From the NCBI RefSeq assembly GCF_009908165.1, contig NZ_JAAAUC010000008.1, positions 169,699-233,698 of the forward strand: a stretch of 64,000 bases of DNA, written 5' to 3'. A program made the position numbers and the translations under genes. The notes under the pieces were generated by a model that was not told the origin of the DNA, ran no database searches, and was given only the letters and a program-made list of their open reading frames with translations. Below, piece by piece: positions 12,537 to 22,990 of the stretch (position 1 is the stretch's first letter; each line of letters starts with the position of its first letter). This DNA comes from Frigidibacter albus (GTDB taxonomy: Bacteria > Pseudomonadota > Alphaproteobacteria > Rhodobacterales > Rhodobacteraceae).

Positions 12537-13054
12537 ACCGCCTCTTCCGCGCTGGAGTCCCTGAATGCTTCAGGAAACTGTATCAACTCCGACAGAGCTT
12601 CGAGTTGGCCTTGGACCAGCGTAAGAGTGGCGATGGAAGCATTCACATGGGCGCTGTCAACGGCGTCTTCTGATTCAAAACGTTTGAGTTCAAGCAACCC
12701 ATCGATCATTCGCCCATAAGTCTGAGGTTCCCCCTCGAAAAGGATAGAGAATTGCGAGGCGTAATCTTTCGCGCGTTGGTTTTCGATCAGGGGACCGAAG
12801 ACCGATGGAAACGCCTCAATGTAGGCGCGAACCTTGCCAACAAGCCTCCCGAGCTCCGGAGTATCGGAGCGAATCTCCTTCTCGATTTCTCCCAGACAAT
12901 TGGCCATTTCGATAAGCAACTCAGCGGCCTTTTGCCTCTTTGCCTCATCTTGCGCCCTGGAGGTCTCCATGAGGGATTGCAATTGAAACACGATCTTGAG
13001 AAGCGCAAGACCGCTTTCGGAAAAGGTAAGCAAATATGCGATGCCGCCACCCAT
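12533..13054 (-). CDS. Orphan helical protein inserted in the nuo operon
   Basis: 173 aa, rich in Glu, Leu and Lys and probably entirely alpha-helical (TSRAQDEAKRQKAAELLIEM, then LGRLVGKVRAYIEAFPSVF). It has no signal peptide and only a weakly hydrophobic N-terminus. I do not recognise a family. The DNA is visibly less GC-rich than the flanking nuoF and lipoprotein genes and codon choice is more relaxed, which suggests recent acquisition. It nevertheless keeps operon spacing: its start is 4 nt after the nuoF stop and its end overlaps the next gene by 4 nt. Confidence 0.65.
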   Translation of the reverse strand: MGGGIAYLLTFSESGLALLKIVFQLQSLMETSRAQDEAKRQKAAELLIEMANCLGEIEKEIRSDTPELGRLVGKVRAYIEAFPSVFGPLIENQRAKDYASQFSILFEGEPQTYGRMIDGLLELKRFESEDAVDSAHVNASIATLTLVQGQLEALSELIQFPEAFRDSSAEEAV

Positions 13055-13058
13055 TGCC

Positions 13059-14354
13059 CTACTCCGCCGCCATCGCGCCCATGCGGCCGGTCTTCTTGGC
13101 CTTGATCCGGTCCTCGATCTCTTCGCGGTAATGCCGGATCAGGCCCTGGATCGGCCAGGCCGCCGCATCGCCAAGCGCGCAGATGGTGTGGCCCTCGACC
13201 TGCTTGGTCACGCTCAGCAGCATGTCGATTTCCTCGACCTCGGCCTCGCCGGTCACCAGCCGCTCCATCACCCGCATCATCCAGCCGGTGCCTTCGCGGC
13301 AGGGCGTGCATTGCCCGCAGCTTTCATGCTTGAAGAATTTCGACAGCCGCCACACCGCCTTGATGACATCGGTGGACTGGTCCATCACGATCATGCAGGC
13401 GGTGCCGAAGCTGGATTTCAGCTCGCGCATCCCGTCGTAATCCATGATCGCCGCATCGCAGAGGTCCGCCGGCAGGATCGGGCAGGACGCGCCGCCCGGG
13501 ATCACCGCCTTGAGGTTGCTCCAGCCGCCGCGCACGCCGCCGCCATGCTTCTCGATCAGCTCTTTCATGCTGATCGACATCGACTCCTCGATCACGCAGG
13601 GCGTGTTCACATGGCCCGACATCGCATAAAGCTTCACGCCGGCATTGTTCGGCCGGCCAAAGCCCGCGAACCACTCGCCGCCGCGGCGCAGGATCGTCGG
13701 CACCACGGCGATGGATTCGACGTTGTTCACCGTGGTCGGGCAGCCGTAGAGGCCAGCGCCGGCCGGGAACGGCGGCTTCATCCGCGGCATCCCCTTCTTG
13801 CCCTCAAGGCTTTCCAGCAGCGCGGTTTCCTCGCCGCAGATATAGGCCCCGGCGCCGTGATGCAGGTAGACGTCGAAATCCCAGCCCGACCCGCAGGCAT
13901 TGGGCCCGACCAGCCCCGCGTCATAGCATTCGTCGATGGCCGCCTGCAGCGCTTCCTTCTCGCGGATATATTCGCCGCGGATGTAGATGTAGCACGCATG
14001 GGCCTGCATCGCGAAGCTGGCGATCAGCGCGCCTTCGATCAGCGTATGCGGATCGTGGCGCATGATCTCGCGGTCCTTGCAGGTCGCGGGCTCGGATTCG
14101 TCGGCGTTGATGACGAGGTAGGCCGGGCGCCCGTCGCTCTGCTTGGGCATGAACGACCATTTCAGGCCCGTCGGGAACCCTGCCCCGCCGCGGCCGCGCA
14201 GGCCCGACTTCTTCATCTCGTCCACGATCCAGTCGCGGCCCTTGCCAAGGATACCGGCGGTGCCATCCCAATGGCCGCGCGCCTGCGCACCCTTCAGGCT
14301 GCGGTCATGCATCCCGTAGAGGTTGGTAAAGATCCGGTCCTGATCCTTCAGCAT
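13059..14354 (-). CDS. nuoF: NADH-quinone oxidoreductase subunit F
   Basis: NADH-binding flavoprotein of complex I, 431 aa. [18 protein letters not shown] forms the FMN/NADH site and [15 protein letters not shown] provides ligands of the N3 [4Fe-4S] cluster. The C-terminal tail ([21 protein letters not shown]) is basic. It starts 15 nt after the DUF5337 gene. Confidence 0.97.
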   Translation of the reverse strand: MLKDQDRIFTNLYGMHDRSLKGAQARGHWDGTAGILGKGRDWIVDEMKKSGLRGRGGAGFPTGLKWSFMPKQSDGRPAYLVINADESEPATCKDREIMRHDPHTLIEGALIASFAMQAHACYIYIRGEYIREKEALQAAIDECYDAGLVGPNACGSGWDFDVYLHHGAGAYICGEETALLESLEGKKGMPRMKPPFPAGAGLYGCPTTVNNVESIAVVPTILRRGGEWFAGFGRPNNAGVKLYAMSGHVNTPCVIEESMSISMKELIEKHGGGVRGGWSNLKAVIPGGASCPILPADLCDAAIMDYDGMRELKSSFGTACMIVMDQSTDVIKAVWRLSKFFKHESCGQCTPCREGTGWMMRVMERLVTGEAEVEEIDMLLSVTKQVEGHTICALGDAAAWPIQGLIRHYREEIEDRIKAKKTGRMGAMAAE

Positions 14355-14369
14355 CGTTGCATCCTCAAA

Positions 14370-14597
14370 TCACTGGCGCTTTTGCCGTTGCCAGATCCGC
14401 CAGGTCACGACCAGCGCCCAGAAGAACGCGGCCATCGCGGCCAAGTCGAACAGGAACACATAGCGGGCTTCAAGCCCGAACCTGCCGCCCAGCCATTGCG
14501 CCCCCATCCACAGCACCATCGTCACCGCGATCACGATGGCGACCATCCGCGCCTCGCTCGCCAGTGCCTTGTCCTGCTGCGTCGGGGGCTTTGTCAT
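14370..14597 (-). CDS. DUF5337-type two-helix membrane protein
   Basis: 75 aa, with two hydrophobic segments (about residues 18-36 and 47-63) separated by a short loop and ending in a basic tail WRIWQRQKRQ. The pattern matches the DUF5337 proteins found between nuoE and nuoF in Rhodobacteraceae. It is 2 nt downstream of nuoE and 15 nt upstream of nuoF, so it is part of the operon. A membrane-associated accessory role for complex I is inferred from position only. Confidence 0.75.
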   Translation of the reverse strand: MTKPPTQQDKALASEARMVAIVIAVTMVLWMGAQWLGGRFGLEARYVFLFDLAAMAAFFWALVVTWRIWQRQKRQ

Positions 14598-14599
14598 CG

Positions 14600-15958
14600 T
14601 CAGTAGTCATTCGTCTTGGCGCGGATCAGGAAAGCCTCACGGCCTTCCTCGCAGATGATCCGCGCCTGCGACACCCACCGCTCGCGGCTGGCGCGGCCGG
14701 GGAAATGCGGCAGGTTGGCATCGACCCAGGCCACATCCTCGGGGGTCCAGGCGGCGATCTGATCGAAATGGAACACGCCAAGCCCGTGCAGCACCCGCTC
14801 GACCTTGGGGCCGATCCCCTCGATCAGCCGCAGATGGTCTGGCACCCCGCCCCGCGCCTCGGGCAGGCCCGGCGGCTTGCCGGCGGGCAAGTCGGCCACC
14901 GGCGTGTCGGTTGCTTGCGCCGTCGCACCAGTGGCGGGCATGTCCGCAGCCGAGGGCACGGCCCCCGCCGGGGCATCCGCGGCATCGGCCGGGGTCTCGA
15001 CCTCATGCGCGGCGGAAGAGGCAGGCGTTTCCGCATCGGCGCCCGTGGTCGGCATCGGCGCCTCGCGCGTCGTCACCGGCGCGTCCGAGGGCGCCTCGAC
15101 AGCCACGCCCTGCTCGGGCACCTCGGCGGCGCTCTCGGCGCCGGCCTCCTGCACGGTGATCCCGGTCTCGTCGATCGGCAGGCCCTCGCCCGGGGTCGGC
15201 TCTTCGGCCTCGACCACGGCTTCGGTCACAGGTTCGTTCACCGGCGCGGCCTTGTTCAGCCAGGGCGTCAGCAGCGGAACCTCGGTCCCGTCGATGCGCT
15301 TCACCGTCTCGCCCAGATCCACCGCCAGCTGCACGCTGGCGTTATAGCGGGTGCGGCCGCTGTCATCGGACTTCAGGCTGGTCAGGCCGCTGGCAGGTTC
15401 CGACGAGAAGCGCCCGTTCTGCGGGCCGGGCACCGGCACCGCGCCAGAGGCCAGCTCGTCCAGCAGCTTGCGCAGCTGTTCGGCGGTCAGATCCTCGTAG
15501 TAATCCTTGCCGATCATCGCCGCCGGCGCGTTGGCGCAGGCGCCGAGGCATTCAACCTCTTCCCAGGTGAACTTGCCGTTTTCCGACAGCGTGTAGGGAC
15601 GCGAGGCGATCTTCTCGCGGCAGACCGCGATCAGGTCCTCGGCGCCGCAGATCATGCAGCTGGTGGTGCCGCAGATCTGGATATGGGCAATGCTTCCCGT
15701 GGGTTGCAGCTGGAACATGAAGTAGAAGGTCGCCACTTCCAGCGCCCGGATATGTGCGAGGCCCAGCATGTCCGCGACATGCTCGATGGCGGCGCGGGTC
15801 AGCCAGCCCTGCTGTTCCTGCGCGCGCCACAGCAGCGGAATGATCGCGCTGGCCTGACGGCCGGCGGGGTATTTGGTGATCTGCGCTTCCGCCCAGGCCA
15901 GATTGGCAGGGGTGAAGGCAAAGCCGGCGGGCTGGTCATGATACAGGCGGCGAAGCAT
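14600..15958 (-). CDS. nuoE: NADH-quinone oxidoreductase subunit E with long C-terminal extension
   Basis: 452 aa, against about 165-240 for classical NuoE. Residues 1-230 are the thioredoxin-like [2Fe-2S] (N1a) domain with CGTTSCMIC and CLGACANAP. This is followed by about 130 residues of Ala/Pro/Thr/Glu-rich linker. The last roughly 85 residues form a helix-hairpin-helix-like domain ([20 protein letters not shown]) with [14 protein letters not shown]. Such fusions are known in Rhodobacteraceae; their purpose is unclear. The start [15 protein letters not shown] overlaps the stop of the 24-codon ORF (TGATG). An upstream ATG at 16234 lies inside nuoD and was rejected. Confidence 0.93.
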   Translation of the reverse strand: MLRRLYHDQPAGFAFTPANLAWAEAQITKYPAGRQASAIIPLLWRAQEQQGWLTRAAIEHVADMLGLAHIRALEVATFYFMFQLQPTGSIAHIQICGTTSCMICGAEDLIAVCREKIASRPYTLSENGKFTWEEVECLGACANAPAAMIGKDYYEDLTAEQLRKLLDELASGAVPVPGPQNGRFSSEPASGLTSLKSDDSGRTRYNASVQLAVDLGETVKRIDGTEVPLLTPWLNKAAPVNEPVTEAVVEAEEPTPGEGLPIDETGITVQEAGAESAAEVPEQGVAVEAPSDAPVTTREAPMPTTGADAETPASSAAHEVETPADAADAPAGAVPSAADMPATGATAQATDTPVADLPAGKPPGLPEARGGVPDHLRLIEGIGPKVERVLHGLGVFHFDQIAAWTPEDVAWVDANLPHFPGRASRERWVSQARIICEEGREAFLIRAKTNDY

Positions 15959-16032
15959 CAGCAGGCGGCTCCGGTCAGGGGGACCGCGGCGAAGGCGCCG
16001 GCGATCAGGTGTTGCGAAAGGGCAGCGGGCAT
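15958..16032 (-). CDS. Possible 24-aa coupled peptide between nuoD and nuoE
   Basis: An ATG overlaps the nuoD stop (TGATG, sharing one base) and opens a 24-codon frame (starts [14 protein letters not shown], ends TGAAC). Its TGA in turn overlaps the nuoE start by one base (TGATG). It may be no more than a ribosome-relay spacer that couples nuoD to nuoE, or a real hydrophobic micropeptide. Sequence alone cannot decide. Confidence 0.35.
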   Translation of the reverse strand: MPAALSQHLIAGAFAAVPLTGAAC

Positions 16033-17243
16033 CAGCGGTCAATCTCCCCGAACACCACGTCCAGCGTGCCGATGATGGCGGACACGTCGGCCAGCTGGTG
16101 GCCGCGGGCGATCCAGTCCATCGACTGCAGGTGTAGATAGCCCGGCGCGCGGATCTTGGCACGGTAGGGCTTGTTGGTGCCATCGGCGACCAGATAGACG
16201 CCGAACTCGCCCTTGGGCGCCTCGACTGCGGCATAGACTTCGCCGGCCGGAACGTGGAAGCCCTCGGTATAAAGCTTGAAGTGATGGATCAGGCTTTCCA
16301 TCGACCGCTTCATGTCGCCGCGCTTGGGCGGGGTGATCTTGCCGCGGGCCAGGATGTCGCCCGGCTCGGCGCGCAGCATCTTCAGCGCCTGCAGCATGAT
16401 CCTGGTCGACTCGCGCATTTCCTGCATCCGGCACAGGTAGCGGTCGAAGCAATCGCCATTGGTGCCGACCGGGATCTGGAAGTCGAATTCGTCATAGCAT
16501 TCATAGGGTTGGCTGCGGCGCAGATCCCAGGCCAGGCCCGATCCGCGCACCATCACCCCCGAATAGCCCCAGGTGAGGATATCCGCTTCCTTGACCACGC
16601 CGATATCGACGTTGCGCTGCTTGAAGATCCGGTTGTCGGTCAAGAGGCCGTCGATATCGTCCAGCAGCGCCGGAAAGGCCTTGGCCCAGTCTTCAAGATC
16701 GTCGATCAGCTTGGGCGGCAGGTCCTGATGCACACCGCCGGGCCGGAAATAGGCCGCGTGCAGCCGCGCGCCGCTGGCGCGTTCGTAGAACACCATCAGC
16801 TCTTCGCGGGCCTTGAAGCCCCAGAGCGGCGGGGTCAGGGCGCCCACGTCCATCGCCTGCGTGGTGACGTTCATCAAGTGGTTGAGAATGCGGCCGATTT
16901 CGCAGAACAGCACCCGGATCAGGCTGGCGCGGCGCGGGACCACGGTTTCGGTCAGGCGCTCGATGGCGAGGCACCAGGCATGTTCCTGGTTCATCGGGGC
17001 AACGTAGTCCAGCCGGTCAAAGTACGGCAGGTTCTGCAGGTAAGTCCGCGACTCCATGAGCTTTTCGGTCCCGCGGTGCAGCAGGCCGATATGCGGGTCG
17101 CAGCGTTCGACAATCTCGCCGTCCAGTTCCAGCACCAGACGCAAAACTCCATGCGCCGCAGGGTGTTGCGGGCCGAAGTTGATGTTGAAGTTGCGGATCT
17201 TCTGCTCGCCGGTCAGCGCGTCGTCGAAGCTGCCATCCATCAT
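16032..17243 (-). CDS. nuoD: NADH-quinone oxidoreductase subunit D (49-kDa)
   Basis: Peripheral-arm subunit that shapes the quinone-reduction site with NuoB, 403 aa. It carries [32 protein letters not shown] and the C-terminal [13 protein letters not shown] motif of the 49-kDa/[NiFe]-hydrogenase family. The start [10 protein letters not shown] follows a GGAGG site 8 nt upstream. Its ATG overlaps the stop of the sulfotransferase gene (ATGA). Confidence 0.97.
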   Translation of the reverse strand: MMDGSFDDALTGEQKIRNFNINFGPQHPAAHGVLRLVLELDGEIVERCDPHIGLLHRGTEKLMESRTYLQNLPYFDRLDYVAPMNQEHAWCLAIERLTETVVPRRASLIRVLFCEIGRILNHLMNVTTQAMDVGALTPPLWGFKAREELMVFYERASGARLHAAYFRPGGVHQDLPPKLIDDLEDWAKAFPALLDDIDGLLTDNRIFKQRNVDIGVVKEADILTWGYSGVMVRGSGLAWDLRRSQPYECYDEFDFQIPVGTNGDCFDRYLCRMQEMRESTRIMLQALKMLRAEPGDILARGKITPPKRGDMKRSMESLIHHFKLYTEGFHVPAGEVYAAVEAPKGEFGVYLVADGTNKPYRAKIRAPGYLHLQSMDWIARGHQLADVSAIIGTLDVVFGEIDR

Positions 17244-18145
17244 ATCCGGACCTCCGCCCTGTTGGCCTGCCACTCCAGCGGGAGCGGGCCGAAATTCTGT
17301 TCCACGAAGTCATATTGCGGGGCCAGGAACGCCTGGGCCCGGCCGCGCTGGCCTGGGTCGAGCGCCAGCTTCACGCCCTCATGCGCGCGCTCCGAAGTGT
17401 CGGCCTCGCGGTAGCTGATCCCGAGGAAGGCACAGAGACGCCGCAACCCGGCCTCGGTCAGCAGCCGTTCCGAAAACTCGATCATCAGCTGCGCGGGCGG
17501 CACCGCCGCCTGCAGGCGCTGGATGGTGCCGTGATAATCGCCGCGTGCCGGGATATGCACTTCCATCCCGCGGCGGATCACCCGGTTCAGCACCCGGCGC
17601 GACTTCAGCCCGATCTCTTCGCCCGCGCGCAGCTGGCGCTTGGCCTGCATCCGCACATGGCTCCACAGCCGGTCGAGCGGATCGCGCATCAGGTAGAGCA
17701 CCCGCACGGCGGGCGAGAGCCCCGCCATCATCGTCAGCCGCGCCTGCGACAGCAGCGCATAGCCGGGGGTGATGTCCCCAACCAGCCGGGCATCCCGCGC
17801 CGCGGCAAAGAGGTAATCGCGGTAGGCGCGCACGGCGCCGTCCGTATCCCCCGCCTGCGCCAGCGCCAGCGCCGCCACGATCTCGTCCACGTCGTCGATC
17901 TGGCGCTGCAGGTTGCCCGCACGCCATTCCCCTGCCCCGGCGAGACGCGCCGCAAGGTCGCTGCGCAGCCGGGCATAGGTGTCGAACTGATGGTCATAGT
18001 CATTCAGATCGACGGTGTCGAAGAAATGCAGCTCCTTGATCGACCGCATCCGGCACTCGGGGTGCGCGTGCAGATAGCGATACAGCCAGGAAGTCCCGGC
18101 CTTGGTCGCGCCCACGCAGAAGAGGAGTGTCGGCTGGCCGGTCAC
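17240..18145 (-). CDS. P-loop sulfotransferase-family protein between nuoC and nuoD
   Basis: 301 aa beginning at a [18 protein letters not shown] at residues 12-26 is the 5'-phosphosulfate (PAPS) loop of sulfotransferases. [17 protein letters not shown], about residue 150, is the 3'-phosphate motif (RDP...S). The C-terminus has the usual late arginine-rich segment. Sulfotransferases modify carbohydrates, lipids or small molecules; the acceptor here is unknown. It sits 1 nt after nuoC and overlaps nuoD by 4 nt, so it is co-transcribed with complex I, an unexpected setting for this activity. Confidence 0.8.
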   Translation of the reverse strand: MTGQPTLLFCVGATKAGTSWLYRYLHAHPECRMRSIKELHFFDTVDLNDYDHQFDTYARLRSDLAARLAGAGEWRAGNLQRQIDDVDEIVAALALAQAGDTDGAVRAYRDYLFAAARDARLVGDITPGYALLSQARLTMMAGLSPAVRVLYLMRDPLDRLWSHVRMQAKRQLRAGEEIGLKSRRVLNRVIRRGMEVHIPARGDYHGTIQRLQAAVPPAQLMIEFSERLLTEAGLRRLCAFLGISYREADTSERAHEGVKLALDPGQRGRAQAFLAPQYDFVEQNFGPLPLEWQANRAEVRI

Positions 18146-18146
18146 G

Positions 18147-18764
18147 TTACGACTTTGCCCCCGTATCCTTGGATTTCTCGTCGCCCGGCAGCACGTATTT
18201 CGCGCCCTCCCAGGGGGACATGAAGTCGAACTGCCGGTACTCCTGGGTCAGCGACACGGGTTCATAGACAACGCGCTTCTGCGCCTCGTCATAACGGACC
18301 TCGGTATAGCCGGTCGTGGGGAAGTCCTTGCGCAGCGGGAAGCCGCGGAAGCCGTAATCGGTCAGCAGGCGGCGCAGGTCGGGATGGCCCGAGAACAGGA
18401 TGCCGAACATGTCGAACACCTCGCGTTCGAACCAGTTGGCGGCCGGATGGATGCCGATCATCGAGGGCACCATGTCTTCCTCGCGGATCGCCACCTTCAC
18501 GCGGACGCGGTGGTTCCGGTACATCGACAGCAGGTGATAGACCACGTCGAAGCGTTCCGGCCGGGTCGGGTAATCGACCGCGGTGATGTCCACCAGCGAC
18601 GAAAAGGCGCAGGTCGGATCGCTGCGCAGGAAGTCGATCAGGCCGGTGAGGCCCGCCAGCGTCGCGGTCACCGTGAGCTCGCCAAAGGCGATGTCGGTGG
18701 ACAGCACGGCATCGCCGCGGCGCGCCTCGATGTAGCTGGCAAGTTCGGTCAGGGCTTCGGACAT
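18147..18764 (-). CDS. nuoC: NADH-quinone oxidoreductase subunit C (30-kDa)
   Basis: 205-aa peripheral-arm subunit with the signatures [12 protein letters not shown] and [23 protein letters not shown]. It is not fused to NuoD, unlike in E. coli. The C-terminal tail is short and charged. It starts 11 nt after nuoB. Confidence 0.97.
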   Translation of the reverse strand: MSEALTELASYIEARRGDAVLSTDIAFGELTVTATLAGLTGLIDFLRSDPTCAFSSLVDITAVDYPTRPERFDVVYHLLSMYRNHRVRVKVAIREEDMVPSMIGIHPAANWFEREVFDMFGILFSGHPDLRRLLTDYGFRGFPLRKDFPTTGYTEVRYDEAQKRVVYEPVSLTQEYRQFDFMSPWEGAKYVLPGDEKSKDTGAKS

Positions 18765-18775
18765 GCGCGCGCTCC

Positions 18776-19680
<905 letters not shown>

Positions 19681-19730
19681 TGGTGGCTCCCTCGTGACGC
19701 GACGCTGGTCGCGCAGTTCCGGCTTCCGCC

Positions 19731-19759
19731 CGTTTACTCCCCCACCCCGGCGCGGTCAA
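19731..19759 (-). promoter_or_regulatory. Candidate nuo operon promoter
   Basis: On the minus strand TTGACC (19759-19754) is followed after exactly 17 nt by TAAACG (19736-19731), about 50 nt ahead of the nuoA ATG. The -35 is near consensus and the -10 is weak. It lies in the 267-nt gap 19681-19947 between nuoA and the dus gene, in which I see no gene. Confidence 0.45.
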
Positions 19760-19947
19760 CCGAAGCCGGGGGGGAAAATGCCCGTGCAGAGCGATGGTTG
19801 CGGGGCTGATTTCTTCTCGGCCGGCCCGTTGTTTCGCGGCGCAGCACCGCGCGGCTCTGCGGCGCGGCATGGACCTTGCGGGCGGGGCGCCGTGGCCGGT
19901 GCGGCGGGGAAAGACTGACGGAATCAGTTGTCGTGTGACAATCCCGC

Positions 19948-20931
19948 TCAGGCCGCTGCCCGCAGCGGCTCCAGCGCCGCGTCCAGCACCTCGAGCCCGG
20001 CGCCGGGGGTGGAGACGCGTTCCGACAGTACCCGCCGCCAGCCGCGCGCGCCGGGGCGGCCGTGGAACAGGCCCAGCATGTGGCGGGTGATCTGGTGGAG
20101 CTTGCCGCCATTGGCGAGGTGCCGGTCGATATAGGGGCGCATCGCGTCCAGCACCTTGTAGGGATCGGCGGGCGTGCCGGTGCCGAAGATGCGCGGGTCG
20201 GCCTCGGCCAGGATGGCGAAGGGTTCGTGATAGGCGGCGCGGCCGATCATCACCCCGTCCAGCCCTGTCGCCAGCAGCGCCTCGGCCTCGGCCAGGGTGC
20301 CGATGCCGCCGTTGATCGACAGGTGCAGCTGCGGGAAGGCGCGCTTCATGGCAATGACCAGCGGGTAATCCAGCGGCGGGACGGTGCGGTTCTGCGCAGG
20401 GCTCAGCCCCTGCAGCCAGGCCTTGCGGGCGTGGATGGTGAAGCGGCTGACCCCGGCCGCGCTGACGGTTTCGAGGAACTGGGGCAGAACCTCCTCTGGC
20501 ACCTGCTCATCCACCCCGATCCGGCATTTCACCGTCACCTCCACCGGCGCCGCCGCGATCATCGCCGCCACGCAGTCGGCGACCAGCGGCGCGTTCTCCA
20601 TCAGCACCGCGCCGAAGCAGCCCGACTGCACCCGGTCCGACGGGCAGCCGCAGTTGAGGTTGATCTCGTCATAGCCCCAGTCGGCCGCGATCCGCACCGC
20701 CTCGGCCAGCTCCGCCGGGTCGGCGCCGCCAAGCTGCAGCGCGACGGGGTGTTCGGCGGGGTCGAAGTCCAGCAGCCGCGCACGGGGGCCGTGGAGGATG
20801 GCGGGGGCAGTGACCATTTCCGTGTAGAGGAGCGCGTGCTGCGACAGCTGCCGGTGGAAATACCGGCAGTGGCGGTCGGTCCAGTCCATCATCGGCGCGA
20901 CGGACAGCTTGGGGGCGTCGGGGTGCATCAT
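19948..20931 (-). CDS. dusA: tRNA-dihydrouridine synthase (DusA type)
   Basis: FMN/NADPH enzyme reducing uridine to dihydrouridine in the tRNA D-loop, 327 aa, the usual DusA length. It has APMMDWTDRHCRYFHRQ near the N-terminus and NLNCGCPSDRVQSGCFGAVLM with the catalytic Cys. TIHARKAWLQGLSP and NGGI form the phosphate/FMN site. The YTEMVTAPAILHG segment is typical of DusA rather than DusB or DusC. It is transcribed away from the divergent gene at 21141; the 209-nt gap 20932-21140 shows no gene. Confidence 0.93.
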   Translation of the reverse strand: MMHPDAPKLSVAPMMDWTDRHCRYFHRQLSQHALLYTEMVTAPAILHGPRARLLDFDPAEHPVALQLGGADPAELAEAVRIAADWGYDEINLNCGCPSDRVQSGCFGAVLMENAPLVADCVAAMIAAAPVEVTVKCRIGVDEQVPEEVLPQFLETVSAAGVSRFTIHARKAWLQGLSPAQNRTVPPLDYPLVIAMKRAFPQLHLSINGGIGTLAEAEALLATGLDGVMIGRAAYHEPFAILAEADPRIFGTGTPADPYKVLDAMRPYIDRHLANGGKLHQITRHMLGLFHGRPGARGWRRVLSERVSTPGAGLEVLDAALEPLRAAA

Positions 20932-21140
20932 CGGGTCTTGCCATGTCGGGGGTGGGCCGCCCTGGGGATCGACCGCGGGCGAGCTATACTCTGTGACGGC
21001 GGGATGACCAAGGCCCCGGCACGCGCGATTGGGGGAAGCGGGCTGACGGATGCGTTACACCCCGGCACAAACTTGCGCCCGGCTCTGGCGTCCGGGCGCG
21101 CGGTTGCTTACCTGAGGGGCAAGAACCGGGAGGATTATGG

Positions 21141-22331
21141 ATGCGGAAGATCGAGCTGCCCGAGCGGGACGGCTGGCGTGCGAAGGCCGAGGAGCTTGGC
21201 TTCACCTTTGCCGACATGCATGGCGAGCCCTATTGGGAGGAAAGCTCGGCCTACGAGTTCAGCCTCGAGGAAATCGAGAGCGGCATCGAGGATCCCTGCA
21301 CCGAGTTGCACAGCATGGCCCGCGAGGCGGTGGCCGAGATCCTGGCCAGCGAGGAGCTGATGGCGCGGCTGGCGATCCCGGACGAACACCGCGACCTGGT
21401 GGCCGACAGCTGGAAACGGGCGGAGCCCGAGATCTACGGCCGTTTCGATCTGGCCTGGGACGGCACCGGCCCGGCGAAGATGCTGGAATACAATGCCGAC
21501 ACGCCGACCTCGCTGTACGAAAGCGCGTCGTTCCAGTGGAGCTGGCTGGAAGACCAGATCGCCGCGGGTGTGCTGCCCGAGGATGCCGACCAGTTCAACG
21601 GCATCCATGAGGCGCTGGTGGAACGGTTCCGCAGCCTGTTCCCGCCCAATACCGACCTGCATTTCACCGCCATGGGCGGCAACCCCGAGGATTACGCCAC
21701 CGTCGAATGCATGGCCTGGGCCGCACGCGAGGCGGGGATGGGGGCGCATTATTCGGACCTGGAAAAGATCGCCGTCTCGACCAAGGGCCAGTTCCTCGAT
21801 GCCGAGGACCGGGTGATCGGCACCCTCTTCAAGCTCTACCCCTGGGAAGACCTGCTGCGCGAGGATTTCTCGCGGCATCTGGTCACCTCGGGCTGCCTGA
21901 TGCTGGAGCCGGCGTGGAAGGCGGTGGTGTCGAACAAGGGCCTGCTGCCGGTGCTGTGGCGGATGTATGCGGGGCACCCGAACCTGCTGCCGGCCTTCTT
22001 CGAGGACGAGATCGCGGGCGGCACGCCCGAGGCGCGGCGGGCGGGCGATGCGCTTGGCCGCGGCCATGTGTCCAAGCCGCTGTTCTCGCGCGAGGGGGCG
22101 GCGATCCGCATCGTCGAGAACGGGGTGGAGACCGAGGCCAGCCCCGAGGGCGGCTATGGGGCCTACCCCAGGATCGTGCAGGCCTACCATCCGCTGCCCG
22201 AGTTCGGCGGCTTCCGACCGGTGCTGGGGGCCTGGATCGTCGGCGAGGCCTGCGTCGGCCTTGGCATGCGCGAGGACCGGGGCCGCATCACCCAAGACCT
22301 GTCGCGGTTCAAGCCGCATTACATCCGCTAG
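21141..22331 (+). CDS. Glutathionylspermidine synthase-family ATP-grasp protein (YgiC/YjfC-like)
   Basis: 396 aa, matching the C-terminal ATP-grasp ligase domain of glutathionylspermidine synthase without the amidase. Motifs include FDLAWDGTGPAKMLEYNADTPTSL, and VVSNKGLLPVLW before the nucleotide-binding C-terminal part. YgiC-like proteins form amide bonds with unknown partners, and true glutathionylspermidine synthesis has not been shown for this subfamily. The next gene, 17 nt downstream, is a DUF1190 lipoprotein, reproducing the E. coli ygiB-ygiC association. Confidence 0.88.
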   Translation: MRKIELPERDGWRAKAEELGFTFADMHGEPYWEESSAYEFSLEEIESGIEDPCTELHSMAREAVAEILASEELMARLAIPDEHRDLVADSWKRAEPEIYGRFDLAWDGTGPAKMLEYNADTPTSLYESASFQWSWLEDQIAAGVLPEDADQFNGIHEALVERFRSLFPPNTDLHFTAMGGNPEDYATVECMAWAAREAGMGAHYSDLEKIAVSTKGQFLDAEDRVIGTLFKLYPWEDLLREDFSRHLVTSGCLMLEPAWKAVVSNKGLLPVLWRMYAGHPNLLPAFFEDEIAGGTPEARRAGDALGRGHVSKPLFSREGAAIRIVENGVETEASPEGGYGAYPRIVQAYHPLPEFGGFRPVLGAWIVGEACVGLGMREDRGRITQDLSRFKPHYIR

Positions 22332-22348
22332 CTCCCGGGAGGAGAGAC

Positions 22349-22972
22349 ATGACCGACACCCCGCTTCACCCCGTCCAGACCCGGCCCCGCAAACGCTCGC
22401 GTGCCGTGGCGCTGACCATCCTTGGCGCCGCCGCCTTCGCGCTGGCCGGCTGCCGCGAGGAAGCGGTCGAGGCCGAGGCCTTTCCGGATCTGGGCGCCTG
22501 CAAGGCCGCCGCGGAACAGGGCGGCAGCACGTTTTCAAGCCTCGATTGCGACATCGCTTTTCAGGAGGCGCAGACCCTGCATGCCGAGGCCGCCCCGCGC
22601 TATGAAAGCCAGGAGGTCTGCGAAGAGCTGCATGGCGAGGGCAATTGCGGGTCCGAGCAGCAGGCGACGGGATCGGGCGGCGGGTCGATCTTCATGCCGC
22701 TGATCGCGGGATACCTGATCGGCTCGATGCTGGGCGGATCGCGCCAGGGGATGGCGGCGTCACAGCCTCTGTACCGGACGCAGGACGGGCGCTTCACCAA
22801 TGCGGCGGGCACCGCGGCCTATTCGTCGAACACCGGGCGCGGCAATATCGCGGCAAACCAGTTCACCCGCCCGGCCGCCACCGCCGGGCAGCCGCCGATG
22901 ACCCGCGCCACGGCGGCGGCACGTGGCGGCTTTGGCAGCTCGGGCAGCACCCGCCCCGCTGCCGGGACCTGA
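22349..22972 (+). CDS. DUF1190 (YgiB-like) lipoprotein
   Basis: 207 aa with a basic N-terminus, a hydrophobic stretch and lipobox LAGC (about residue 34). Four or more cysteines follow in the mature part (GACKAAAEQ, LDCDIAF, EVCEELH, GNCGSEQ). Then come a glycine-rich hydrophobic segment (PLIAGYLIGSMLGG) and a low-complexity Gly/Ala/Thr tail. The pattern fits the DUF1190 family. A GGGAGGAGAG site precedes the ATG. Coupling with the ATP-grasp gene suggests a shared envelope-related task, not established here. Confidence 0.85.
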   Translation: MTDTPLHPVQTRPRKRSRAVALTILGAAAFALAGCREEAVEAEAFPDLGACKAAAEQGGSTFSSLDCDIAFQEAQTLHAEAAPRYESQEVCEELHGEGNCGSEQQATGSGGGSIFMPLIAGYLIGSMLGGSRQGMAASQPLYRTQDGRFTNAAGTAAYSSNTGRGNIAANQFTRPAATAGQPPMTRATAAARGGFGSSGSTRPAAGT

Positions 22973-22990
22973 GGCCCTGCCCAGGGCTGG

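Noticed and set aside
14357..16075. A 572-codon plus-strand frame antisense to nuoE
   Set aside because: Arg/Gly/His-rich shadow reading; opposite strand is a clear nuoE.
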